DNA of 5,037 nucleotides, from the NCBI GenBank assembly GCA_029004655.1, contig JAQVYP010000142.1, positions 1 to 5,037 of the forward strand. Direction: 5' to 3'. Of the stretch, positions 1-4,906 are shown piece after piece; position 1 is the first letter of the stretch, and the number at the start of each line of letters is the position of its first letter. The notes beneath the pieces were generated by a model. That model was not told the origin of the DNA. It made no database searches and was given only the letters and a program-made list of their open reading frames with translations. This DNA is from Oscillospiraceae bacterium (GTDB lineage Bacteria; Bacillota; Clostridia; Oscillospirales; Acutalibacteraceae). Made by a program: the position numbers and the translations under genes.

Positions 1-2
1 AA

Positions 3-143
3 GGTGTCGAACAAGAAAACCAAGTTAAAACAATTCGCGAACTCGGGGTTAATATGATTCAAAGTTTTTATTTTTCTAAACCACTAAGCGAGCAAAATTT
101 ATTGGATTTTATAAATAATGAATTTAAATCAGAACTAGCTTAA
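3..143 (+). CDS. C-terminal fragment of an EAL-domain (c-di-GMP phosphodiesterase-type) protein
   Basis: The open frame enters from the left edge and ends at TAA 141-143, leaving 46 residues. It begins GVEQENQVKTIRELGVN and continues MIQSFYFSKPLSEQNLLDF. This matches the end of EAL domains: the GVE(T)xxQ segment of the second-last strand, then the 'Q-G-Y/F-x-F-S-K-P' strand and a short final helix. EAL domains hydrolyse cyclic-di-GMP to pGpG, lowering the second messenger that controls motility and attachment. The usual glycine of QGY/F is serine here, which is tolerated in the family. The catalytic EAL motif and metal ligands lie outside the window. Activity, and any partner GGDEF or sensor domains, therefore cannot be judged. 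The gene converges on the glycosyltransferase gene and shares a terminator with it. I am confident of the fold and not of the activity. Confidence 0.82.
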   Translation, partial: GVEQENQVKTIRELGVNMIQSFYFSKPLSEQNLLDFINNEFKSELA

Positions 144-175
144 AAAAAGGATGAGGTTTAACCTCATCCTTTTTT
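142..175. terminator. Bidirectional intrinsic terminator between convergent genes
   Basis: A perfect 9-bp stem, GGATGAGGT (149-157) with ACCTCATCC (161-169), has a 3-base TTA loop. It is flanked by seven A on the left (142-148) and six T on the right (170-175), so it works as a Rho-independent terminator in both directions. It ends the EAL gene on the plus strand. On the minus strand the last codons and TGA stop (164-166) of the glycosyltransferase lie inside the stem and tract. Confidence 0.9.
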
Positions 176-1354
176 GAACCATTTTCTCTGTCGCTTGCTT
201 GTGAAGTTTTCCGCCACCACGCCATAGCGATCATATGCCTTTGCAACAGCATCTTCCCAAGACAGATAAACATACTTGCCGGCGCTCTTGCCTAGATTCT
301 GGAGAAATTCAGGAGCACGCACAGCGTCAATGATCTTGCGTGCGCAATCAGTTGCGTCTTCTTCTGCAATCAGACCCGTTTGTAAATCTGTCACACATTC
401 CGATGCACAACTGCCCGCTACAAGTAAGGACGGGCAGTCACATGCCGCAGCTTCTTTAACTACAAGTCCTGAAGTATCATAAGTAGAAGGGAAGAGAAAC
501 AAATCAGCCAGACTGAAATAGGCTCTGACCTTCTCACGGTCATATATAGCTCCGGTAAAAACAACATGATCTTTAAGTCCGAGTTCATCTGCATATTTTT
601 CAATAGCCGGGCGGTCGGTTCCGTCACCCACCATAAATGCACGGAATTTTATATTTGACTTTAACACTTCAGATATTGTGTCTAAAATTAATTTTACATT
701 TTTATACCACATCATTCTTCCAACAAACAAAAGAATGATTTCATCGGGCTTAATATTATAAATACGTTTTAATTCCTGAATATCAATATCGTTGGCAATA
801 CCTTTAGGAAAATCCGTACCATTTTGCATTACGATATAGTCTTTATTATATCCGCTTTGCTGAAGCCATTTGCCGGCACCATCTGTAACTGTCCAAACTT
901 CATCTGCCATGTTTATATTGTGTAAAACAAATTTATTCGCAATTTTGTTGAACTTTTTGTTGAGCACAAATTTGTTAATATCAATATCAAATTTTGTGTG
1001 ATAAGTAAAAACTACCGGAAGCTTTTTTGTGCTGAAATTGTTTTGCTGAATTGCAAGCATGCTTGAGGCAAAGGGGCAGTGGGTATGAATCAAATCAATA
1101 TTCTTTGAATACAAATCCATAAGTGTTGCCGGTAAAAAAGGGTTACCGGTGCGATAAGGGATAGAACCCAAAGATGGTATAGAAGGATATCTGTAAACCT
1201 CAAATGGATAGTTGTCCTTGACGTTTGGATATTTTGGAGTTACAACAATTGCTTTTCCATGATTTTTATGTATAAATTTTGCATAGCTTAATACTGTGTT
1301 AGCTACCCCATCAATTGTTGGTGGAAATGAATCGTTGTAAAGACCTATTTTCAT
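164..1354 (-). CDS. GT4-family glycosyltransferase (GT-B fold), candidate diacylglycerol glucosyltransferase-like enzyme
   Basis: This 396-residue protein has the length and order of motifs of a GT4 retaining glycosyltransferase. The N-terminal Rossmann domain opens with YNDSFPPTIDGVANTV (6-21), the usual glycine-rich acceptor-side loop. IHTHCPF (89-95), TYHTKFD (117-123) and QNGTDF (177-182) follow. The C-terminal donor domain has GRMMWYKN (212-219, with the phosphate-binding R213/K218 pair), VGDGTDR (242-248) and the EX7E region TYDTSGLVVKE. In that region the first acid is Asp293 and the second Glu301. The closest families I recognise transfer glucose or mannose from a nucleotide sugar to a lipid at the inner membrane face (alpha-monoglucosyl-diacylglycerol synthase, PimB-like). 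The exact substrate is inference. The C-terminus is strongly basic (KRQRKWFKKG), fitting peripheral membrane binding. The ATG is supported by GAGGTG at 1361-1366, six bases upstream. GC content differs sharply between the two halves of the gene (see findings). Confidence 0.85.
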   Translation of the reverse strand: MKIGLYNDSFPPTIDGVANTVLSYAKFIHKNHGKAIVVTPKYPNVKDNYPFEVYRYPSIPSLGSIPYRTGNPFLPATLMDLYSKNIDLIHTHCPFASSMLAIQQNNFSTKKLPVVFTYHTKFDIDINKFVLNKKFNKIANKFVLHNINMADEVWTVTDGAGKWLQQSGYNKDYIVMQNGTDFPKGIANDIDIQELKRIYNIKPDEIILLFVGRMMWYKNVKLILDTISEVLKSNIKFRAFMVGDGTDRPAIEKYADELGLKDHVVFTGAIYDREKVRAYFSLADLFLFPSTYDTSGLVVKEAAACDCPSLLVAGSCASECVTDLQTGLIAEEDATDCARKIIDAVRAPEFLQNLGKSAGKYVYLSWEDAVAKAYDRYGVVAENFTSKRQRKWFKKG

Positions 1355-1384
1355 GACTTACACCTCACAAATATTATAAAATTA

Positions 1385-1413
1385 ATTGTACAGTAATTAA
1401 TTTAAGAATTCAA
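1385..1413 (-). promoter_or_regulatory. Sigma-A-type promoter of the glycosyltransferase gene
   Basis: On the minus strand, -35 TTGAAT (1408-1413) is followed by a 17-bp spacer and -10 TACAAT (1385-1390). Each box differs from consensus at one or two bases. The predicted start lies near 1378, giving a leader of about 25 bases containing the GAGGTG ribosome binding site (1361-1366). A TATAAT at 1373-1378 is a second -10 candidate but lacks a good -35. This promoter makes the glycosyltransferase independent of the SASP gene upstream. Confidence 0.6.
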
Positions 1414-1415
1414 GA

Positions 1416-1446
1416 GAAAGCGCTCTGAGAAACTCAAAGCGCTTTC
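1416..1446 (-). terminator. Hairpin behind the SASP gene, probable terminator
   Basis: GAAAGCGCT (1416-1424) pairs perfectly with AGCGCTTTC (1438-1446). After one C/A mismatch, TGAG (1426-1429) pairs with CTCA (1433-1436) around an AAA loop. It starts 14 bases after the SASP stop codon. On the minus strand the following bases, TCTTGAATTCTT, are only moderately T-rich. It is therefore a weaker intrinsic terminator than the one at 142-175, or partly an mRNA-stabilising 3' structure. The downstream glycosyltransferase -35 box begins within this tail. Confidence 0.65.
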
Positions 1447-1460
1447 AAACTAATACTTAG

Positions 1461-1646
1461 TTATTTCATGCTTGTTTCGTAGGACTCGATCATTCTCTTA
1501 ACCATCTGTCCACCGATAGAACCGGCTTGCTTAGAAGTAAGATCGCCGTTATATCCTTGCTTCAAGTTAACGCCAACCTCGTTAGCAGCCTCCATTTTAA
1601 AACGATTGAGAGCTTCCTTAGCTTCTGGAATTACATTCTTTGCCAT
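1461..1646 (-). CDS. Alpha/beta-type small acid-soluble spore protein (SASP)
   Basis: This 61-residue protein binds and saturates spore DNA, shifting it towards an A-like form that resists UV and chemicals. It is degraded at germination to supply amino acids. The visible family signature is ALNRFKMEAANEVGV (12-26). That segment contains the germination-protease recognition region, with expected cleavage after Glu19 by homology. The DNA-binding C-terminal segment SKQAGSIGGQMVKRMIESYE (38-57) includes the invariant GxxGG-MVKRMI pattern. The reading frame stays open 30 codons further upstream, but those residues are a hydrophobic run unlike any SASP. AAGGAG at 1655-1660, eight bases from this ATG, fixes the start. 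The family is normally transcribed by sigma-G in the forespore. No clear sigma-G promoter could be identified. A hairpin follows the gene. Its presence indicates an endospore-forming lineage. Confidence 0.95.
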   Translation of the reverse strand: MAKNVIPEAKEALNRFKMEAANEVGVNLKQGYNGDLTSKQAGSIGGQMVKRMIESYETSMK

Positions 1647-1654
1647 TTTAAGCA

Positions 1655-1660
1655 CTCCTT
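1655..1660 (-). promoter_or_regulatory. Ribosome binding site that sets the SASP start
   Basis: A perfect AAGGAG on the minus strand lies eight bases before the ATG at 1644-1646. It rules out the longer open frame that begins at 1736 and restores the normal SASP N-terminus, MAKNV. Confidence 0.85.
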
Positions 1661-1768
1661 TTCTTAATGATTTCGTTTGCGTTTGTAATATTATTGTTAG
1701 TAGCAAAAGAAGAATTATTAAAGGGAAATGTAGCATAAAATGTAAAAAATTTCAGAAAATTGATATGT

Positions 1769-2800
1769 CTATTTTAATCCTAAATTATATGTTGTTTTGC
1801 TGCTCCAAATTTCATCTTTCTTTAAAACAGGACTGGGGAAATGCTTGAATGATGTGGAATTGGGGAATCCTTGTGTTTCAAGGCAAATTGCCCCGTGAGT
1901 ACCATAAAGTTCTCCGCATTTCCCTTTGCTTTTGGCTTTTATCATATTTCCGGTATAGATTTGAACACCGGGGCGATCTGTTGAACACTCAACAAGTATA
2001 CCTGTGGTTGGACTGAAAACAGTCGCGGCAAGACCTTTTGAATTTAAAGCAAAATTATGGTCAAAACCATTACATGCTTTTATTGCATAATAATCACTGG
2101 ATAGACGATTTCTTAATTCTGCAGGTTTTGTAAAGTCCATATCTGTATCTTTAACAGCAATTAAATTTCCGTTTGCAAGCACATTCTTGTCAGCTTCGCA
2201 AAAATAATCAGCATTAATTTGTAAAATATGGTTTTCTATCGACATTCCGCTCTTTTCACCATTAAGATTGAAGTAGGAATGGTTTGTAAAATTAGCCACT
2301 GTATCTTCATCACACACAGCATTGTATTCAATATTAAAATTACCATCATCACTGAGTGTGAAGCTAACGGTAAGCTTAAGATTACCGGGATATCCTTCTT
2401 CGCCGTCTTCACTTAGATATGTACAAACTAATGATTCTCCGTCTATTACCGAATCAAAAACTTTTTTGTCAAATCCAATTTTTCCACCATGAAGATGATT
2501 TGGAAAATTATTTTTTACAAGCTTGTATTCTTTCCCGTTCAGCTTAAATTCTCCGTTTGCAATTCTGTTACCGAAGCGGCCAATTGTAGCTCCAAAGTAA
2601 TCGCAAGGTTGTAGATATGAATCAAGATTATCAAAACCTAAAACAATATCAGTATCATTCCCATTTATATCCGGACAATGCAATTCAGTAATGGTTGCTC
2701 CGAAATTCGTGATTTTTGCCATATATTGTCCGGCTGTAAGAGTATACAGCTGAATGTTTGTTCCGTCAGTGGTTTTACCAAAAATAGTTGAAGTTATCAT
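1769..2800 (-). CDS. galM: Aldose 1-epimerase (galactose mutarotase)
   Basis: This 343-residue enzyme, normal length for the family, interconverts alpha and beta anomers of galactose or glucose in the cytoplasm. It feeds the Leloir pathway. The beta-sandwich hallmarks are all present. They are IGRFGNRIANGEF (73-85, with the substrate-binding Arg79), NHLHGG (101-106, His104), NHSYFNL (173-179, His174 as catalytic acid), GFDHNF (245-250, Asp247) and LETQGFPNS (307-315, Glu308 as catalytic base). By comparison with the well-studied Lactococcus enzyme, every catalytic position is retained. The ATG follows AAGGTG (2806-2811) by five bases. That site lies in the 15-base gap behind ppa, so galM is most likely the second gene of a ppa-galM transcript. 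After the stop only a weak AT-rich stem with a T-tract (about 1741-1760) is visible. No other galactose gene is in the window. Specificity among aldoses cannot be read from the sequence. Confidence 0.94.
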   Translation of the reverse strand: MITSTIFGKTTDGTNIQLYTLTAGQYMAKITNFGATITELHCPDINGNDTDIVLGFDNLDSYLQPCDYFGATIGRFGNRIANGEFKLNGKEYKLVKNNFPNHLHGGKIGFDKKVFDSVIDGESLVCTYLSEDGEEGYPGNLKLTVSFTLSDDGNFNIEYNAVCDEDTVANFTNHSYFNLNGEKSGMSIENHILQINADYFCEADKNVLANGNLIAVKDTDMDFTKPAELRNRLSSDYYAIKACNGFDHNFALNSKGLAATVFSPTTGILVECSTDRPGVQIYTGNMIKAKSKGKCGELYGTHGAICLETQGFPNSTSFKHFPSPVLKKDEIWSSKTTYNLGLK

Positions 2801-2815
2801 TCTTTCACCTTATTA

Positions 2816-3355
2816 TTAATTATTTTTATCAGGAAATTTTTCTTGATACCTTTTAATGCTTTGTTCAATAATTTCAACAGCGCTATCTCTGCCCAAAGTT
2901 TCGGTTACAGTTGTCTCAATTCGCTCTAGAGTTTTGTAGACTTCAAAAAAATGCGAAATTTCATCAAAAATATGAGGCATAATGTCGCTAATATCATGAT
3001 ATCCATTCATGGAAGGGTCACGAGTCGGAATTGCAATGATTTTTTCATCGGTCATATTATCATCTACCATTTTTACGACACCGATTGGATAACACTTCAC
3101 CAGTGTAAGTGGAGTGAGTACTTCCTGGCACAGCACAAGTACATCTAAAGGATCGTTGTCGCCTGCGTAGGTTTTGGGAATAAAGCCATAATTGGTGGGA
3201 TAATGTGTTGCTGTATATAAAACTCGATCCAGAATAAGCAAACCGGTTTCTTTATCAAGTTCATATTTATTCTTTCCGCCCTTTGAAATTTCAATGCAAG
3301 CTATAAAACTTTCCGGCGTAATTCTCTTACTGCTGATATCATGCCAAACATTCAT
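2816..3355 (-). CDS. ppa: Family I inorganic pyrophosphatase
   Basis: This cytoplasmic enzyme splits pyrophosphate to two phosphates, pulling nucleotide-sugar, nucleic acid and aminoacyl-tRNA synthesis forward. Counting from the longer frame (ATG 3371-3373), the active-site set aligns with E. coli PPase. It comprises Glu28, Lys36 and Glu38 (KYELDKETG), Arg50, Tyr62 (NYGF), Asp72/74/77 in GDNDPLD, Asp104, Asp109, Lys111 and Tyr146-Lys147 in FFEVYK. I chose the internal ATG at 3353-3355, giving 179 residues beginning MNVWHDI, for three reasons. Related clostridial proteins begin this way, AAAAGAG (3364-3370) lies eight bases before it, and the predicted transcript start near 3379 leaves almost no leader for the outer ATG. 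The outer start, adding six residues (MKRVDA), remains possible. galM follows 15 bases after the stop. Confidence 0.93.
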   Translation of the reverse strand: MNVWHDISSKRITPESFIACIEISKGGKNKYELDKETGLLILDRVLYTATHYPTNYGFIPKTYAGDNDPLDVLVLCQEVLTPLTLVKCYPIGVVKMVDDNMTDEKIIAIPTRDPSMNGYHDISDIMPHIFDEISHFFEVYKTLERIETTVTETLGRDSAVEIIEQSIKRYQEKFPDKNN

Positions 3356-3363
3356 TGCGTCAA

Positions 3364-3370
3364 CTCTTTT
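3364..3370 (-). promoter_or_regulatory. Ribosome binding site favouring the inner ppa start
   Basis: On the minus strand AAAAGAG (one mismatch to AAAGGAG) sits eight bases before ATG 3353-3355. The alternative ATG at 3371-3373 has only A/T-rich sequence before it and no purine-rich site. The evidence is moderate because the match is imperfect. Confidence 0.5.
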
Positions 3371-3385
3371 CATTTTTATTGTATA

Positions 3386-3414
3386 ATTTTAACATGTCAA
3401 ACAGTAAGCGTCAA
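3386..3414 (-). promoter_or_regulatory. Sigma-A-type promoter of ppa-galM, with extended -10
   Basis: Minus-strand -35 TTGACG (3409-3414), a 17-bp spacer and -10 TAAAAT (3386-3391), preceded by TGT in the extended -10 position. A second TTGACA occurs inside the spacer but has no good -10 at proper distance. The -35 box overlaps by two bases the direct repeat at 3413-3423 that borders the fold-back element. All upstream promoter DNA is therefore formed by that element and its flank. Confidence 0.65.
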
Positions 3415-3423
3415 TACAAATAA
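3413..3423. repeat. Left copy of an 11-bp direct repeat flanking the fold-back element
   Basis: AATACAAATAA is repeated exactly at 3593-3603. Both copies continue with near-identical A/T-rich sequence: the left has two extra bases (GA) before ATAAA. This is compatible with a target-site duplication of about 16-18 bp that has since changed, though simple A/T-rich sequence weakens the case. Confidence 0.5.
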
Positions 3424-3429
3424 GAATAA

Positions 3430-3591
3430 AGGGAATCTCTAAATACTCGGCGTCTGACAGATTGGTGGGGATTTTTTCCCCAATCAAGAAAAAAACGGAG
3501 CAAATACTTTGTGTATTTGCGAGTATTTTGACGCTGAGTGGGGGAAAAAGACACACTAAGATGGCGGACGATGAGTTTTTAGAGGTTCCCT
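3430..3591. mobile_element. 162-bp fold-back, MITE-like non-autonomous element
   Basis: Two 56-bp arms (3430-3485 and 3536-3591) are inverted copies that align without gaps, with 42 of 56 positions matching by my count. The outer 19 bases are best conserved (17 of 19): AGGGAATCTCTAAATACTC at the left against AGGGAACCTCTAAAAACTC from the right end. The 50-base centre carries its own perfect hairpin, GCAAATAC (3500-3507) with GTATTTGC (3513-3520), and loop TTTGT. There is no significant open frame, so it would need a transposase supplied elsewhere. The near-direct repeat on both sides supports insertion. It lies between the metal-binding lipoprotein gene and the ppa promoter. Its class is inference. 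A regulatory hairpin repeat not moved by a transposase is the alternative. Confidence 0.65.
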
Positions 3592-3592
3592 A

Positions 3593-3603
3593 AATACAAA
3601 TAA
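3593..3603. repeat. Right copy of the 11-bp direct repeat flanking the fold-back element
   Basis: AATACAAATAA matches 3413-3423 exactly and begins one base after the right terminal inverted repeat (3591). The following ATAAA also matches the left copy if its extra GA is skipped. Confidence 0.5.
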
Positions 3604-3610
3604 ATAAACT

Positions 3611-3637
3611 GGGCGCCGGGCATAAAGCCCGGCGCCC
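3611..3637 (-). terminator. Strong GC-rich hairpin, probable terminator reading leftward
   Basis: GGGCGCCGGGC (3611-3621) and GCCCGGCGCCC (3627-3637) form a perfect 11-bp stem around ATAAA. On the minus strand it is followed by AGTTTATTTATTTGTATTT, a T-rich but interrupted tail. The plus-strand tail (ATATATCAAGG) is not T-rich, so leftward termination is favoured. It would end the lipoprotein-gene transcript, which has no strong terminator nearer, or an independent small RNA from 3646-3760. Confidence 0.7.
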
Positions 3638-3645
3638 ATATATCA

Positions 3646-3708
3646 AGGGGCTAATCGGTGATTCTGAGGACAAACCGCGGTTGTCGCCGACTAAGAATTG
3701 TTGCCCCT
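3646..3708 (-). ncRNA. Candidate structured RNA of unknown family (small RNA or 3' UTR)
   Basis: This GC-rich block sits in AT-rich DNA and folds. AGGGGC (3646-3651) pairs with GCCCCT (3703-3708), ATTCT (3661-3665) with AGAAT (3694-3698), and GACAA (3669-3673) with TTGTC (3681-3685). A second pairing, TCGG (3655-3658) with CCGA (3687-3690), excludes the ATTCT/AGAAT helix. The minus strand is favoured because the terminator-like hairpin at 3611-3637 follows in that direction. An RNA starting near the A/T-rich stretch at 3765-3780 would be about 150 bases. I tested by eye for tRNA, SRP RNA, tmRNA, T-box and common riboswitch cores and found no match. 6S RNA cannot be excluded by eye. The function is unknown. 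Confidence 0.35.
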
Positions 3709-3834
3709 GTTATAGTCTATGATTTATCCGAGCTTTGGTGAAAGGCAATTGATGCTTTGGCAAACATATAATATATATTCAAAATTTTTATTCTATATTT
3801 GATAATAAAGTTTTTAGAGATGCTTTATAGTGTT

Positions 3835-4761
3835 TTATATATTTTTAAGAGCATTATATAGCACTTCAAGGTTACTGCGCATTACTGTAACATAGCTTGC
3901 GGCGTTCATAGTTCCTGTTACAAGTGGGTCGAGAGAATACACCACAGCACCGGTATCAGTGGCAATTACATTAGCTGTAGAGTCGCTGTATTGCGGTTCT
4001 GTGACAATTACATGAACATCTTCTTGGTTGATTGAATTAATAACGCTTTGAATTTGCTGTGGATCCGGAGCATTGCCCTCCGAGTCGGAAATAATATTAG
4101 TGACCGTCAAATTAAACTCAGCTGCCAAATATTCGAATGACTCATGGAAAATTACAATTTTATTGTTGGCAAGAGAATCGAATTTCTCGGTAAACTCAAG
4201 TTTAATTTCTTCGATTTGTGAGCGGAAATTATCAGCATTTTTTTCATAAATAGCCTTATTTTCAGGATTATGTGTGATAAGAGCATTGGCTATATTTTTC
4301 ACCTGTGCCGCAGCATTCTCCAAAGACATCCAGGTGTGAGGATTTACTTCTTCTTCTTCGTGGGATTCACTTGCGGATTCGTGATCATGCTCAGAGTCAG
4401 CCAAAAGATTTGTTATTCCTTCTGAAGAATCAATAACAGTAAGGTCAGTATATTGCGAAGTGATTTTATCAATAAAATTATTTTCCATTCCGGAACCATT
4501 AGTTATAAACAAGTCGGCTGTTTCCACAGTTCTCATATTTGCGGTTGAAAGCTGGTAATCGTGAACACATCCTGTTACACTTTCCGCCATATTTACAACA
4601 TTTACGTCTGAACCATCGGTTATAGTCAAAGTAAGTGCATAAACCGGTGCAAATGAAGTTACAATGGTAAATGAATCGGATTTGTCGGTTTGCCTCTTGC
4701 ATCCGGATAACATCCCTGCAATAATTGTTGCGAATAATAAATAGCTAATGATTTTTTTCAT
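3835..4761 (-). CDS. Metal-binding lipoprotein of a Zn/Mn ABC importer (ZnuA/TroA-like, cluster A-I)
   Basis: This 308-residue secreted lipoprotein captures a divalent metal and hands it to a ZnuBC/TroBC-type membrane transporter. It starts MKKIISYLLFATIIAG and ends the signal peptide with lipobox LSGC (18-21). Cys21 is therefore lipidated and anchored to the outer face of the membrane. Metal ligands expected for the fold are visible: His67 (GCVHDYQLS), His142 (NPHTWMS), His206 (FHESFEYL) and Asp278 (YSLDPL). A short acidic His-rich loop, EHDHESASESHEEEE (124-138), precedes the second ligand, which is typical of zinc-type members. Zinc is therefore likely, but manganese is not excluded. The ATG at 4759-4761 was chosen because the signal peptide begins there, with AAGGAG at 4775-4780. 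The 13-base spacing is long. The frame is open 38 codons further upstream, but that part is not protein-like. No permease or ATPase gene adjoins it within the window. Confidence 0.92.
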   Translation of the reverse strand: MKKIISYLLFATIIAGMLSGCKRQTDKSDSFTIVTSFAPVYALTLTITDGSDVNVVNMAESVTGCVHDYQLSTANMRTVETADLFITNGSGMENNFIDKITSQYTDLTVIDSSEGITNLLADSEHDHESASESHEEEEVNPHTWMSLENAAAQVKNIANALITHNPENKAIYEKNADNFRSQIEEIKLEFTEKFDSLANNKIVIFHESFEYLAAEFNLTVTNIISDSEGNAPDPQQIQSVINSINQEDVHVIVTEPQYSDSTANVIATDTGAVVYSLDPLVTGTMNAASYVTVMRSNLEVLYNALKNI

Positions 4762-4801
4762 GCTTAAATTCAGTCTCCTTAAAAAATATAAATTAGACAT
4801 G

Positions 4802-4851
4802 TCGGGGGCGGATTTCATATCAGCCCGAACCGTAGATACACACCTGAAATC
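4802..4851 (-). promoter_or_regulatory. Leader of the lipoprotein gene with two competing hairpins
   Basis: Two mutually exclusive structures are possible about 40-90 bases before the start codon. In one, the GGGC-x-GAT arm (4806-4813) pairs with ATC-x-GCCC (4819-4826), with outer T-C/G-A closure and a small bulge, around a short loop. In the other, GATTTCA (4811-4817) pairs with TGAAATC (4845-4851). Both use 4811-4813, so only one can form. This could be an attenuator-like leader or simply a decayed dispersed repeat. No known metal riboswitch was recognised. Confidence 0.35.
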
Positions 4852-4906
4852 AATGCTTTGCAAAAGTCTAATCATTTTGAAACAACCATTAAAAACAATT
4901 ATTCTT

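Noticed and set aside
276..482. Open plus-strand frame opposite the glycosyltransferase gene
   Set aside because: It lies wholly antisense to a gene with clear family motifs, has no ribosome binding site and no recognisable protein features. It is explained by the higher GC content here.
1647..1736. N-terminal 30-residue hydrophobic extension of the SASP that could look like a membrane segment
   Set aside because: It is A/T-rich upstream DNA read through. SASPs have no such segment, and AAGGAG at 1655-1660 places the start at 1646.
1647..1768. Sigma-G promoter for the SASP gene
   Set aside because: Expected from family biology, but I found no -35 and -10 pair of acceptable match and spacing. 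Candidates such as CAATAATA lack a partner box.
1741..1768. Intrinsic terminator behind galM
   Set aside because: Only a weak A/T stem and a T-tract are visible. The stem stability is too low to call.
3430..3591. CRISPR-like or tandem repeat array
   Set aside because: The repeats are one inverted pair with a hairpin centre. There are no regularly spaced direct repeats or spacers.
3646..3708. tRNA or T-box on either strand
   Set aside because: The GGGGC/GCCCC ends and the ACCGCGG segment recall these, but there is no cloverleaf, anticodon arm or T-loop. There is also no proper T-box sequence followed by a terminator and amino acid gene.
4499..4702. Overlapping minus-strand frame inside the lipoprotein gene
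   Set aside because: It is an out-of-frame reading of the signal-peptide-proximal part of the lipoprotein, has no ribosome binding site and an odd composition.
4762..4875. 38-residue N-terminal extension of the metal-binding lipoprotein
   Set aside because: It would bury the signal peptide and lipobox. The segment contains inverted repeats and the ribosome binding site of the real start.
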